A stretch of 64,000 nt of DNA, taken from positions 174,397-238,396 of the forward strand of contig JACJYE010000014.1 in the NCBI GenBank assembly GCA_020636255.1. The letters are read 5' to 3'. The notes below the pieces were generated by a model, which had not been told where the DNA came from, did not search any database, and worked only from the letters and a program-made list of their open reading frames with translations. The translations under genes and the position numbers were made by a program. Below are positions 15,598-24,571 of the stretch, piece after piece; the first letter of the stretch is position 1, and each line of letters begins with the position of its first letter. Source of the stretch: Lewinellaceae bacterium. GTDB taxonomy: Bacteria > Bacteroidota > Bacteroidia > Chitinophagales > Saprospiraceae.

Positions 15598-17877
15598 TTA
15601 TTCTTTCGACGATTGTTTATTAACGGGCATCTTCTCCCCCATGGGCGCCTTCTGCAGCCGCTGTTTCATAGGCGGCTGTTCCGGCTCGCGGCCGTCCTTG
15701 CCGGCAGGCTTCAGGCTGGCGTCCAGGAAGTTGGTCATCTTGGTGTAGAGGTGCAGGCGGGCGTTGCCGCCATATATGCCGTGGTTGCGGTTCGGGTAGA
15801 AATACGTTTCGTATTGCTTGTTGGCGGCGATCAGGGCATTGGCCATCTCGGCGGTGTTCTGAAAATGCACGTTGTCGTCACCCAGTCCGTGCACGATCAG
15901 GTACGCACCTTTCAACCGGTCGGCAAAATACACCGGCGAATTGTCGTGGTAGCCTTTTTCATTCTCCTTTTCGGTACGCATATAGCGCTCGGTATAGATC
16001 GTGTCGTACCACTTCCAGTTGGTGACCGGCGCTACGGCAATGGCCGCTTTGAAAACGTCGTTGCCCTTCAGGATGCAAAGCGAAGACATATAACCGCCAT
16101 AACTCCAGCCGAAGATGCCGATGCGGGCGGGGTCCGTATACTTGAGGCTACCCAGGTATTTCGCCGCCTCGATCTGGTCGATCGTCTCATAGTGCCCGAG
16201 TTGTTGGTAGGTCATTTTCTTGAATTCTTCTCCCCTGCCGCCGGTACCGCGGTTGTCGACACAAGCCACCAGGTACCCTTTCTGGGCCAGCATCTGGAAC
16301 CACCAGTAGTTGAGGCCCTTCCAGCTATCCGTCACCTGCTGGCTGCCGGGCCCGCCGTAAACGAACATGAAAACCGGGTACTGCCTGTTCTCCTTGAAAC
16401 CCTGGGGTTTGATCATCCAGCCATTGAGGGCCACGCCTTCACTGGTCTTGAAATTGAAGAACGCTACAGGTTGTACCTCGTAATCCAGCATTTTCTTTTT
16501 CAGGGCTGCATTTTCCTCAATGACGCGCAGACTCCGTCCTTTGCTGTCGAACACCGTAAACACAGGCGGCTTATTGGCCGTAGAATGCGAGACGACGTAA
16601 TAGTCGAAGGTACTGCTGAACTGCGCGCTATTCCACCCCGACTCCCCTGCAAGGGCCTGCTTGCCTTTACCATCCAGGCCGATGCTATACACCTGGCGCT
16701 CCATCGGCGAATTTTCGGCGGCCTGATAATAGATGCGCCCGGCTTTCTCGTCCACACCGTACAGGCTCGTTACCTCCCATTTGCCTTTGGTCACCTGCTC
16801 TACCTGCCTGCCTTTCATATCGTAGAGGTAGATGTGGTTCCAGCCGTCCTGCTCACTGGCCCATATAAACTGCTTGCCGTTCTTCAGGAAGATGAGGTTG
16901 TCCAGCACCTCTTCGGAAATGTAGTATTTGTTCTTCTCTTCCAGCAGCAGGCTCGTCTCGCCGCTGCGCGGGTCGGCCAGCAAAAGCTCGATGTGGTTCT
17001 GGTGGCGGTTCAATCGCATGACGCAGAGCTTGTCGGAGCCGGCCGTCCATTTGATGCGCGGTATATAGATGTCCTTGTCCTGCCCCAGCACAACAGGCAG
17101 TGATTTACCCATCCGCAGGTCGTAGATAAATACGTCGACTTTGGAGTTCTGCTCCCCTACCTTGGGGTATTTGAACGTAACGTATTCCGGATACAGCTCA
17201 TCGCGGTAGTTGGTATATGTAAATTCTTTTACTTCGCTTTCATCAAAGCGGTAAAAGCCAAGGCGCATGCCGTCGGGCGACCACTCAAAGGCGCGGGCGA
17301 AACCTAATTCTTCTTCGTAAACCCAATCGGTAGCGCCATAGATGACCTTGTTGTGTTCACCATCTTTAGTGATGGAAACTACCTTGTCGTTGGCCAGGTC
17401 TTTAAAGTACAGGTTGTTGTCGTGCACAAAGGCCACCTTATCGGCCTGGGGGTTGAACGTGGCGTACTGCTGTTTGCCTTCGGGGTACAGCGCCGTCATG
17501 GTTCCCGCTTTGCGGTCATAGACGTAAAAACTGGCACGGCTGGACCGGCGGTAGATCTGCTCCGATTCGGTTTCTACCAATATTCTGCTCTCGTCTTCAC
17601 TGAAAGTATAACCTTCGATACGGGCCGAAAAACCCGATATGGTGGAAGGGTCCAGAACGGTGGACACCTGTTCGCCGGTAGCGAGGCCGTACTGCTGTAT
17701 CTTGTTGTCTTCCAGCCTGGTGTAATGTTTTCCATCGTTCAGGAAATTAAAACCTGGTACGGATTTGGACGAAAATGCATACTCTTTCCATATCTCCTCC
17801 AATGTGATGTCTTTCTGGGCCGGGGCCATACTGCTTATGCCCAGGATAGCCAGAGTGATGATCGCAAATCTTATCAT
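15598..17877 (-). CDS. Dipeptidyl peptidase IV-type S9B serine peptidase, secreted
   Basis: 759 residues. A signal peptide (MIRFAIITLAILGISSMAPAQ) precedes a DPP-IV N-terminal beta-propeller up to about residue 500 (RLEDNKIQQYGLATG, GATDWVYEEELGFARAFEWSPDG with the Glu pair that holds the substrate N-terminus, FYRFDESEVKEF). The alpha/beta-hydrolase domain follows, with nucleophile Ser592 in GWSYGGY, an acidic residue in HGLGDDNVHF and His699 in NRNHGIYGG. It removes N-terminal X-Pro or X-Ala dipeptides, probably in the periplasm. The charged, Pro-rich C-terminal extension has no T9SS signature. Together with the M14 peptidase next to it, it suggests peptide scavenging. Confidence 0.94.
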   Translation of the reverse strand: MIRFAIITLAILGISSMAPAQKDITLEEIWKEYAFSSKSVPGFNFLNDGKHYTRLEDNKIQQYGLATGEQVSTVLDPSTISGFSARIEGYTFSEDESRILVETESEQIYRRSSRASFYVYDRKAGTMTALYPEGKQQYATFNPQADKVAFVHDNNLYFKDLANDKVVSITKDGEHNKVIYGATDWVYEEELGFARAFEWSPDGMRLGFYRFDESEVKEFTYTNYRDELYPEYVTFKYPKVGEQNSKVDVFIYDLRMGKSLPVVLGQDKDIYIPRIKWTAGSDKLCVMRLNRHQNHIELLLADPRSGETSLLLEEKNKYYISEEVLDNLIFLKNGKQFIWASEQDGWNHIYLYDMKGRQVEQVTKGKWEVTSLYGVDEKAGRIYYQAAENSPMERQVYSIGLDGKGKQALAGESGWNSAQFSSTFDYYVVSHSTANKPPVFTVFDSKGRSLRVIEENAALKKKMLDYEVQPVAFFNFKTSEGVALNGWMIKPQGFKENRQYPVFMFVYGGPGSQQVTDSWKGLNYWWFQMLAQKGYLVACVDNRGTGGRGEEFKKMTYQQLGHYETIDQIEAAKYLGSLKYTDPARIGIFGWSYGGYMSSLCILKGNDVFKAAIAVAPVTNWKWYDTIYTERYMRTEKENEKGYHDNSPVYFADRLKGAYLIVHGLGDDNVHFQNTAEMANALIAANKQYETYFYPNRNHGIYGGNARLHLYTKMTNFLDASLKPAGKDGREPEQPPMKQRLQKAPMGEKMPVNKQSSKE

Positions 17878-17978
17878 TTGGGAAAGGATTTATTTGGTTA
17901 TATAATCGACAGCTTGAAAAGCTGCCCGAAAATAGGAATATTCTAGCAATATCAAGGCATTGGGCGCGCTACAGGGCG

Positions 17979-19757
17979 CTATTCCTGCCCGGCCAGGGGC
18001 AAGCCCAGAGGCTCCATCAGGCGCCCTACCGGATAGAGGCGGTAAGTCGGCTCATAATATGGCGAATGCTCGTAGATGAAATTGAGCTGCGCCCTGGCCG
18101 ACTGGGCGAAATGCTCGTCAGCCTCCTTTTTTTGCTCCAGCTCTTTTTTTAACTCCGGGTCATTGCGCAGCATTTCCGCAGCGAGGTCTTCGAACACATA
18201 GGCCGAAAAATACTCCTTCTGCATCAGGATGCCGTCGAAAAAGTTCCAGGCGAAGAAAGAATCGGCGCCTTCGGGTTCCAGGGTTTCCACGATGTACCGG
18301 TTGGATGGCTGGTTGGCGAATACCACATAATCTCCTTTTCTGAACAGGCGCCGCAGATGCCTGGTGCTCGTCCTGACACTATGGTGCAGGTAATGCCCCT
18401 CGTAAGGCGAATCTACCGTTTTGTAGTCGTCGATGTAATAGAAATCGAGCTCAGCTTCTACATCCTCCGCCAGGCGCAGGGCCGTGACGCCATTCCATTG
18501 CAGCCGCTCCACCACCTCGGCATAGGCCTGAGGAATGAGGTAAGCGATAGGTTTACGCACGCTGGCGGCAGGGCGGTATGTTCTGAAATAAGGGATGTCC
18601 TTTTCATAAGGCGAGCTACGGTCGTAATACAGGCGGCTCAGGCCGGATACCTCGCTTGGTTTGTACTTTGCTTCATACCCCTTAAAAACGATGCTGTCCG
18701 CCACGGAGCTGAGCGACCAGTTGAGGCTGAAAGTATCTTGTGCGGCCGTTTGCGCCAGCGCCTGTTTCCGTGCTTCCTGCAGCGCAGGCCGGCCGGCCTG
18801 CATGGCCCGGGCTACGCACCCGATAAAAGCGCAGGTGCTGTTCACCCGGCTTGCGTAGGGTTTCAGCATGTGGGTTTCGGGCATAAACCCGATGCAGTGG
18901 TGCAGGGCCGCATAACCGGAAGAATAGCGGGGCAGGTCGAGAAAAGCGGCAATGCCTTCGTCGGGCGTCTCCCGGGCATACACGTACGGCGTCATTTCCC
19001 ATCCTTCCGCCTTCATATCGCTGTACAGGCGCGGCAACAACTGGCCGTCGAGATATGCCGCCAGAGGCGGGGCGAGCTTGTCGCTCTGAGTGGGGATCAG
19101 CGTCATGGTGTAGGTATAGTCGGCGCCGTTAGAGGTATGGGTATCGATAAAAACATCGGGTTGCCAGCGCGCGAAAGCCTGGTTGAAGGCCCGGGCGTTA
19201 CGGGAATCGCATTTGATAAAATCGCGGTTGAGGTCGAGGTTGCGGGCATTGCCCCGGAATCCGTAGGCTTGGGGGCCATTCTGGTTGGCCCGGCTGTAAG
19301 GGCCCCGGTTCAGGCCCCCGCCTATATTGTAAAAAGGAATGACGACGATGACCAGCCCCTGAAGTGCAGACAGCTTCTCAGCGTCCTGTAGCTGGCTGCG
19401 CAGAAAGATCATGCTGGCATCGACGCCGCAGGGCTCCCCGGGGTGGATGCCGTTATTGATGAACAATACCTGATGCCCGGCAGCATGAGCCGCCTCAGGG
19501 CTGAAAGTGCCGTCAACGGACAGGACGGCCTGGTGCAGCGGGAAACCGCTATCCGTTTCCCCAAGCTCACTGAACCGGACTTGCTTCGGGTACTGCTCAG
19601 CCAAAGCCTGATAAAATGATATGGCCTCAAAATATGTGGCCGTCGTATTGTTGTCGCGGTCAAAGGGGAGGATGAGTTTTGACAATTGTGCCATGGCCGT
19701 AAAAGTGCTGAGTATAAAAAATGCCAGGAGGATCAGGGGTGTCCTTATCGTTTCCAT
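17979..19757 (-). CDS. Secreted M14 family zinc carboxypeptidase
   Basis: About 592 residues from ATG 19755-19757 (METIRTPLILLAFFILS with cleavage after TAMA); the frame extends 10 residues upstream. The zinc site is visible: HPGE in NNGIHPGEPCGVDAS gives His and Glu, and FIDTHTSNGADYTYTMT gives the second His. The substrate-binding stretch NLDLNRDFIKCDSRNARAF carries the arginine expected for the carboxylate. The C-terminal half (about 300 residues) is longer than in a plain carboxypeptidase, with no domain recognised. It is expected to act in the periplasm on peptides or cell-wall stem peptides. It is divergent to the large metallopeptidase at 19983. Confidence 0.9.
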   Translation of the reverse strand: METIRTPLILLAFFILSTFTAMAQLSKLILPFDRDNNTTATYFEAISFYQALAEQYPKQVRFSELGETDSGFPLHQAVLSVDGTFSPEAAHAAGHQVLFINNGIHPGEPCGVDASMIFLRSQLQDAEKLSALQGLVIVVIPFYNIGGGLNRGPYSRANQNGPQAYGFRGNARNLDLNRDFIKCDSRNARAFNQAFARWQPDVFIDTHTSNGADYTYTMTLIPTQSDKLAPPLAAYLDGQLLPRLYSDMKAEGWEMTPYVYARETPDEGIAAFLDLPRYSSGYAALHHCIGFMPETHMLKPYASRVNSTCAFIGCVARAMQAGRPALQEARKQALAQTAAQDTFSLNWSLSSVADSIVFKGYEAKYKPSEVSGLSRLYYDRSSPYEKDIPYFRTYRPAASVRKPIAYLIPQAYAEVVERLQWNGVTALRLAEDVEAELDFYYIDDYKTVDSPYEGHYLHHSVRTSTRHLRRLFRKGDYVVFANQPSNRYIVETLEPEGADSFFAWNFFDGILMQKEYFSAYVFEDLAAEMLRNDPELKKELEQKKEADEHFAQSARAQLNFIYEHSPYYEPTYRLYPVGRLMEPLGLPLAGQE

Positions 19758-19982
19758 ACTACGCTTTTTGAAAATCGAATACCCCAAAAGTAATTAAGAC
19801 GGCACAATCTTTCTCAAATGTTGGGTGCAAACACCCACTTTGTCGGCAGTTTGTATGAAAAAAATGGTTTAAGGAAAATTTAACTGGAAAAGAACAATGC
19901 AAAACGACCTTTGCGCCTTCAACATGTGTTAAAATAACTGTAAGCTAAGCGTTTACGCTTACCTTCTCCTGACCGCTAAATT

Positions 19983-22900
19983 GTGAAAATTATGAGAATA
20001 ATAACCCTTGCCGCCACGCTCCTGCTACTGGTTTTGGCCACATCGGGCCTGCAGGCGCAATATTTTGGCCGCAATAAAGCCAATTATGAAACTTTCGATT
20101 TCGAGGTATATCAATCGCCCCACTTTGAGATCTATCAATACCTCGACAACCCCGAAAGGCTGAAGGAATTCGCCAAGGAAGCCGAGCAATGGTACAACCT
20201 GCACCAGCGCATCCTGGACGACACCATCAAAGTGCGAAACCCCATCATCCTGTACAACGACCATGCTGATTTCCAGCAGACCAATGCCATCATGGGCAGT
20301 ATAGGCGTGGGTACCGGAGGGGTGACCGAAGCCCTGAAGAACCGCGTGGTGATGCCTTTCGCTATGTCGGCCCAGCAAACCAACCACGTCCTGGGCCACG
20401 AATTGGTACACGCCTTCCAGTACGACCTCATCATCAACGGCGATTCCACCTCGCTTCAAAGCCTCAGCAACCTGCCCCTATGGCTGGTTGAGGGCCTGGC
20501 AGAATACCTCTCCATCGGCAGTGTCGACGCCCATACCGCGATGTGGATGCGCGATGCGGTGCTGAACGATGACGTGCCCAGCATCAAGGGCCTGGACAAC
20601 CCCAAATACTTCCCCTACCGCTACGGGCAGGCATTCTGGGCCTTCCTCACTGGCCTTAAAGGGGACCAGATCATCCGGCCCTTTTTCATAGCTACGGCCA
20701 AATACGGCTTCGAACAGGCCTGCATGCAGGAGCTGGGCATGAGCAGCAAAAACCTCTCGACGCTCTGGGAACAATCGCTGAAACGGCATTTTGGCCAATT
20801 CCTCAACGCCACGGAAGACCGCCTGGTGGGTAAGCAACTGCTCGGAGAAAATAACGCCGGACAGATCAACATCGCCCCGCAGATCAGCCCTAATGGCCGT
20901 TACGCCATCTTCCTGTCGGAAAAGGATATCTTCTCCATTGACCTCTACCTGGCCGACGCCCGGACGGGTAAGGTCATCCGCAAGGTGGCCAGCAGCCGCA
21001 AGAACGGCCATATCGACGACTTCGATTACATCGAATCCGCAGGCTCCTGGTCGCCCGATAGTAAGCAGTTTGCCTTCACCGCTTTCAGTAAGGGCCACAA
21101 CATCCTGGTCATCAACGACGTGGAATCCGGAAAAACCGTCAGGGAACTGCCCATCAAAGGCGTGCAGGCCTTCAGCAACCCCGCCTGGTCGCCCGATGGT
21201 AAAACGATCGTCGTAAGCGGCCTGGTAGAAGGCCAGACGGACCTCTACGCCATCAACATCCGAACGGGCTCCGTTGAACAACTGACAAATAACGCCTACT
21301 CTGAACTGCTTCCGCACTGGAGCGATGACGGCAGTTATCTCGTTTTCTCTACCGACCAGCTGAGCCGCGAACGGGGCCGCACCAACGGCAAATGGGTATT
21401 CAACCTCGCTAAAATGGATCTGTCCAGCCGTCAGATCGAGAACATCGATATCTTCCCCGGCGCCGACAACCTCAACCCGGTGCTGGATACTGCGGGCAAC
21501 ATCATTTTCCTCTCCAACCGCGATGGCTTCCGCAACATCTACCAGTATGAAACAGCTACCGGCAAGGTATACCAGCTGACCGACATTCTCACCGGCGTAA
21601 GCGGCATTACGCCCTACGCCCCAGCTATCAGCATCGACCGCCGTCGCGACAACCTGCTGTATACCTATTTCTCCAAAAACGACTACAACATCTACCGGGC
21701 GAACCCCAAAGATTTCCTTCACAAAGAAGTGGCCCCCACAGCCGTCGATTTTGCTGCGGCTACCCTGCCCAGAGTGAACGACAAAGCTCCCGTACTGGTC
21801 GACCAACAGCTCAAAGATGCCTTGCCCGAAGCGGAAATAGCAGATACCAGCCTGACTACGATAGACTATAAACCCAAGTTCCAGCTCGACTATGTAGGAG
21901 GGAGCGCCGGCGTCGGCGTCGGCACCAGCAACACCTTCGGCACCCAGACCGGTGTAGCCGGTGGCGTCGATATGTTGTTCAGCGATATGCTGGGCAGTAA
22001 TCAGCTATACACCAGCCTCGCACTGAACGGTGAGATCACGGACTTCGGAGGCGCCGCAGCTTATATCAACCGCGACAAGCGGATCAATTGGGGCGGTTCG
22101 CTTTCGCATATCCCCTTCCGTAGTTACGCCTTCGGCGGTACGGGCTTTGAAACCCTCGACATCAGCGGCGGCACATATCTGGCCCTGGCCGATACCTTCT
22201 ACGTGCAACGCATCTTCGAAGACCGCCTCAGCGCCTTTGCTTTTTATCCTTTTTCCACCACGCTGAGGGTGGAGGGCAGCGCCTCCTATTCGCGCTATAG
22301 TTCCCGGCTCGACCAGTACGTCAATTACTATGAGACCGACGGGCAATATGTCGGTAACGTCATCGGCCAAAAACGGGATAAGCTGGATAGCCCGCGTGGC
22401 TTCAACCTGTGGAATACAGGCGGCGCATTAGTTGGCGACAAGGCCTCTTTCGGGGTCGTTGGCCCGCTGGCGGGAAGCCGCTTCCGCCTTGGTGTCGACC
22501 AGTATTTCGGCGAATTCAACTTCACCTCCCTTACTGCCGATTACCGCAAATATGAGTTTTTCAAACCTTTCGGCTTAGCCTTCCGCATCTTGCACTACGG
22601 GCGTTACGGCAAGGGCGGCGACGACCTTTATCCCATGTTTGTCGGAAGCTCCTGGTATGTCAGGGGCTACAATACAAGCAGCGCCGGCAAATTCCTGGAG
22701 AACAACGGCCGCAATTTTGACGAGCTGTTCGGCAGCAAAATGCTGGTGTCCAACTTTGAGGCCAGGCTGCCATTCAGCGGGCCCGAAAAGCTGGCGTTGA
22801 TCAAATCCGGCATTTTCTTCACCGAACTGGCCGTCTTTGCCGATGCGGGCATAGCCTGGTTCACTTTCGACCAGTTCAACGGGCCGATCTACCGGCTCGA

Positions 22901-23108
22901 CAGTGAGGGCAACCCCATCCTCGACCCTGTTACGGGGAACCCCCTTACGGACTACTATCAGGCCAAACCCGTCTTCAGCACAGGCGTGTCCCTCCGGGTC
23001 AACCTCTTCGGAGCTTTGGTACTGGAGCCGTATTACGCCTTCCCGTTTAGTAAGGAAATGGGGCTGGGTGATGGCACTTTCGGCTTGAACATCATACCGG
23101 CCTGGTGA
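19983..23108 (+). CDS. HExxH metallopeptidase / TolB-like propeller / outer-membrane barrel fusion
   Basis: 1041 residues with a signal peptide (MRIITLAATLLLLVLATSG, then LQAQ). Residues about 30-290 form a peptidase-MA-like domain with the zinc motif GHELVHAFQYD and a downstream glutamate in LWLVEGLAEYLS. Residues about 300-600 form a TolB/WD40-like propeller with repeated SPDGK and SPDSK turns (WSPDSKQFAFTAF, WSPDGKTIVVSG, WSDDGSYLVFSTDQ). From about 650 to the end the sequence alternates as in an Omp85/D15-type outer-membrane barrel (FGVVGPLAGSRFRLGVDQY, SSWYVRGYN, YYAFPF) and ends in Trp. It is probably an outer-membrane protein with a periplasmic or surface protease head. The arrangement recurs in Bacteroidota, but the substrate is unknown. 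Confidence 0.85.
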   Translation: MKIMRIITLAATLLLLVLATSGLQAQYFGRNKANYETFDFEVYQSPHFEIYQYLDNPERLKEFAKEAEQWYNLHQRILDDTIKVRNPIILYNDHADFQQTNAIMGSIGVGTGGVTEALKNRVVMPFAMSAQQTNHVLGHELVHAFQYDLIINGDSTSLQSLSNLPLWLVEGLAEYLSIGSVDAHTAMWMRDAVLNDDVPSIKGLDNPKYFPYRYGQAFWAFLTGLKGDQIIRPFFIATAKYGFEQACMQELGMSSKNLSTLWEQSLKRHFGQFLNATEDRLVGKQLLGENNAGQINIAPQISPNGRYAIFLSEKDIFSIDLYLADARTGKVIRKVASSRKNGHIDDFDYIESAGSWSPDSKQFAFTAFSKGHNILVINDVESGKTVRELPIKGVQAFSNPAWSPDGKTIVVSGLVEGQTDLYAINIRTGSVEQLTNNAYSELLPHWSDDGSYLVFSTDQLSRERGRTNGKWVFNLAKMDLSSRQIENIDIFPGADNLNPVLDTAGNIIFLSNRDGFRNIYQYETATGKVYQLTDILTGVSGITPYAPAISIDRRRDNLLYTYFSKNDYNIYRANPKDFLHKEVAPTAVDFAAATLPRVNDKAPVLVDQQLKDALPEAEIADTSLTTIDYKPKFQLDYVGGSAGVGVGTSNTFGTQTGVAGGVDMLFSDMLGSNQLYTSLALNGEITDFGGAAAYINRDKRINWGGSLSHIPFRSYAFGGTGFETLDISGGTYLALADTFYVQRIFEDRLSAFAFYPFSTTLRVEGSASYSRYSSRLDQYVNYYETDGQYVGNVIGQKRDKLDSPRGFNLWNTGGALVGDKASFGVVGPLAGSRFRLGVDQYFGEFNFTSLTADYRKYEFFKPFGLAFRILHYGRYGKGGDDLYPMFVGSSWYVRGYNTSSAGKFLENNGRNFDELFGSKMLVSNFEARLPFSGPEKLALIKSGIFFTELAVFADAGIAWFTFDQFNGPIYRLDSEGNPILDPVTGNPLTDYYQAKPVFSTGVSLRVNLFGALVLEPYYAFPFSKEMGLGDGTFGLNIIPAW

Positions 23109-23112
23109 GTAT

Positions 23113-23171
23113 TCATGGCCTCATGGTTCCATTGTCAGGGTAACTGCAACGGTGCAATCATGAGGCCATGA
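23113..23171. terminator. Inverted repeat between convergent genes
   Basis: TCATGGCCTCATG (23113-23125) and CATGAGGCCATGA (23159-23171) are perfect 13-bp inverted copies filling the gap between the genes ending at 23108 and 23175. There is no T run; it could be a bidirectional terminator or a repeat. The wording between the arms (ATGGTTCCATTG, GGTAACTGCAACGGTGCAA) recalls a stretch at 12112-12135 (CATGGTTGCACGGTTACACT). Confidence 0.5.
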
Positions 23172-23174
23172 TCA

Positions 23175-23876
23175 TTAACTGCGGTTGTAAAACTGGAACA
23201 AGGCCACTATCTCCTCCTGTTTCCGAAAGCCCAAATTACTCGCCCTGGCATATTCGGCCACTGCCTTTTTTCTGCGGCCGAGTGCATCGAGCACTGCTTT
23301 TTTATTCAACCGAAGCAATTGGAGCTTGCCTTTTTGATAGCGATAGTAGTAGGTTTCTCTGGCCTCGAAGTGGTCGTTGCGGTCGCCGATGTTCAGAGCG
23401 GGATTGTAATCGCCGTGAACCAGTTCCATCTCCCTGCGCAATAACAGGCTGGCCTCCCCTTCTACCAGCAATTGGAAGAATCCTGTTGTAGCGCCGCCTT
23501 GCTTGTCCTGGTATTCGAGAGGCACGAATACCTGCCTTCCGATCGCAACGGCCCTGACTTTGGCCGGATAGAGCGCCAGCACTTCGTTATTTGCGCCAAG
23601 CACCTGCATTTCCTCATCATATATCCGGTACCGCGCCCTTGCGGCCACTACTTCATTCTGAGGCGTAAGTATCCGGGCTTCCTGCCACTGCGCTTCCAGA
23701 AAAAGGCTGCCTTCAACCCTTTTCTCCGCCGCCCCTCTGGAAAGGTAGGTGTCCTCGGCAAAGTAATTCGCATTGTTGATCCCGCGATGGGCATAAAACT
23801 CCAGGGAATCCAGCTGGGCAGCCGCAAAGGAACAGATCAGGCAGCATGCCAGCATAAAGATATATCGGTAGGCCAT
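23175..23876 (-). CDS. Hypothetical secreted protein
   Basis: 233 residues with a signal peptide (MAYRYIFMLACCLICSFAAAQ). The mature part is an alternating strand-rich region (FLEAQWQEARILTPQNEVVAAR, YRIYDEEMQVLGANNE, VFVPLEYQDKQGGATTGFFQ) followed by a charged helical C-terminus (RLNKKAVLDALGRRKKAVAEYA). It resembles the small periplasmic proteins of unknown function that are frequent in Bacteroidota, but no named family is recognised. It is convergent with the metallopeptidase-barrel gene, with an inverted repeat between them. Confidence 0.75.
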   Translation of the reverse strand: MAYRYIFMLACCLICSFAAAQLDSLEFYAHRGINNANYFAEDTYLSRGAAEKRVEGSLFLEAQWQEARILTPQNEVVAARARYRIYDEEMQVLGANNEVLALYPAKVRAVAIGRQVFVPLEYQDKQGGATTGFFQLLVEGEASLLLRREMELVHGDYNPALNIGDRNDHFEARETYYYRYQKGKLQLLRLNKKAVLDALGRRKKAVAEYARASNLGFRKQEEIVALFQFYNRS

Positions 23877-23989
23877 ACCTCATTTTTTAATGGTTACTTA
23901 AATCAGCAGTATCTGCCGCCCGAGATAGCAGCCCGGGCCGGGCTGTTATTGAGCATCTACCTGGTATCAATGAAATTCCGGGATGATCC

Positions 23990-24371
23990 ATGCGAATTAG
24001 GGGCTAAATGCCCGGCTAACGGCCCAGCGGGCCGTCATCTTTGTAGCATAAACGGCGAAAGCCTGGTTCCCGGCCCGTAGGGCTGGTATCTAGTCCCGGT
24101 AAATGGTGCATTGCCCTGGAGATAGCGGCCCGTGCCTCGGCGCTGAAGCTGTGAGCAGCGAAAGCGACTGGGCCGCAAGCAATGGTTTTCTTCGATTTTC
24201 TACAAAGATATTGCCCTCCGGCCAGCCGGAGCAGGCCCTAACGGGCCAAGCCTGGGCTTTCCGGATTCTTCTCATTGCACCATCACCTTCTTCTTTAGAG
24301 CTTGTTTGGAGGCTAGCCTTTGAGCTAAAAAAGGCTGGCCTCCAAACAAGCTCTTAGCCCCTAATTCGCAT
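23990..24371. repeat. Gene-free composite region bounded by an 18-bp inverted repeat
   Basis: ATGCGAATTAGGGGCTAA (23990-24007) recurs exactly inverted at 24354-24371, with GATCC/GATC wording outside both. The interior contains short GC palindromes (CGGCCCAGCGGGCCG, GCCCGTAGGGC, GGCCCTAACGGGCC) beside an ATCTTTGTAGC-like string and a short family A hairpin at its right end. No credible gene lies in 23877-24571; the right part (24372-24571) holds hairpins downstream of the SusD gene. Confidence 0.55.
24297..24354. repeat. Family A repeat, short hairpin form (copy A3)
   Basis: AGAGCTTGTTTGGAGG (24297-24312) and CCTCCAAACAAGCTCT (24339-24354) are perfect inverted copies with a further AGCCTTT/AAAGGCT-type stem inside. 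The interior wording (GCCTTTGAGCT) matches one end of the 164-bp copy at 29438, so this looks like an internal-deletion derivative. Confidence 0.85.
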
Positions 24372-24395
24372 GATCCATGTTTGAATACTACCAAG

Positions 24396-24439
24396 ATAAA
24401 AGCAGCCAGAGCCCACCCGAAAAAACGAGCAGGCTCTGG
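24396..24439 (-). terminator. Probable terminator after SusC/SusD
   Basis: On the minus strand CCAGAGCC pairs with GGCTCTGG and is followed by CTGCTTTTATC. A second stem (ATCCCTG/CAGGGAT, 24442-24463) precedes it. Both lie 110-175 bp beyond the SusD stop codon. Confidence 0.5.
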
Positions 24440-24571
24440 CCAATCCCTGTAACGACTCAGGGATCTTTGCTTATCAGCAGCAAGCTGCGCTATTGCGGCT
24501 TTACCTCCCCCGAGCCAAAAGCCCGGGCGTAACACGTCTGGGCCAGGCCCGGGGAAAACCGCATCTAAACG

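Noticed and set aside
15595..17103. A 502-codon plus-strand frame opposite the S9 peptidase
   Set aside because: Antisense shadow of the DPP-IV-type gene; composition is repetitive in V, L, F and H as expected for a reverse reading.
19785..19817. Promoter for the M14 peptidase (TACTTTTG with TTG 22 bp upstream)
   Set aside because: Spacing is outside the usual range and the start codon is only 28 bp away; too weak to list.
20478..21806. A 442-codon minus-strand frame opposite the metallopeptidase-barrel gene
   Set aside because: The plus-strand gene has a signal peptide, a zinc motif and propeller repeats through this stretch.
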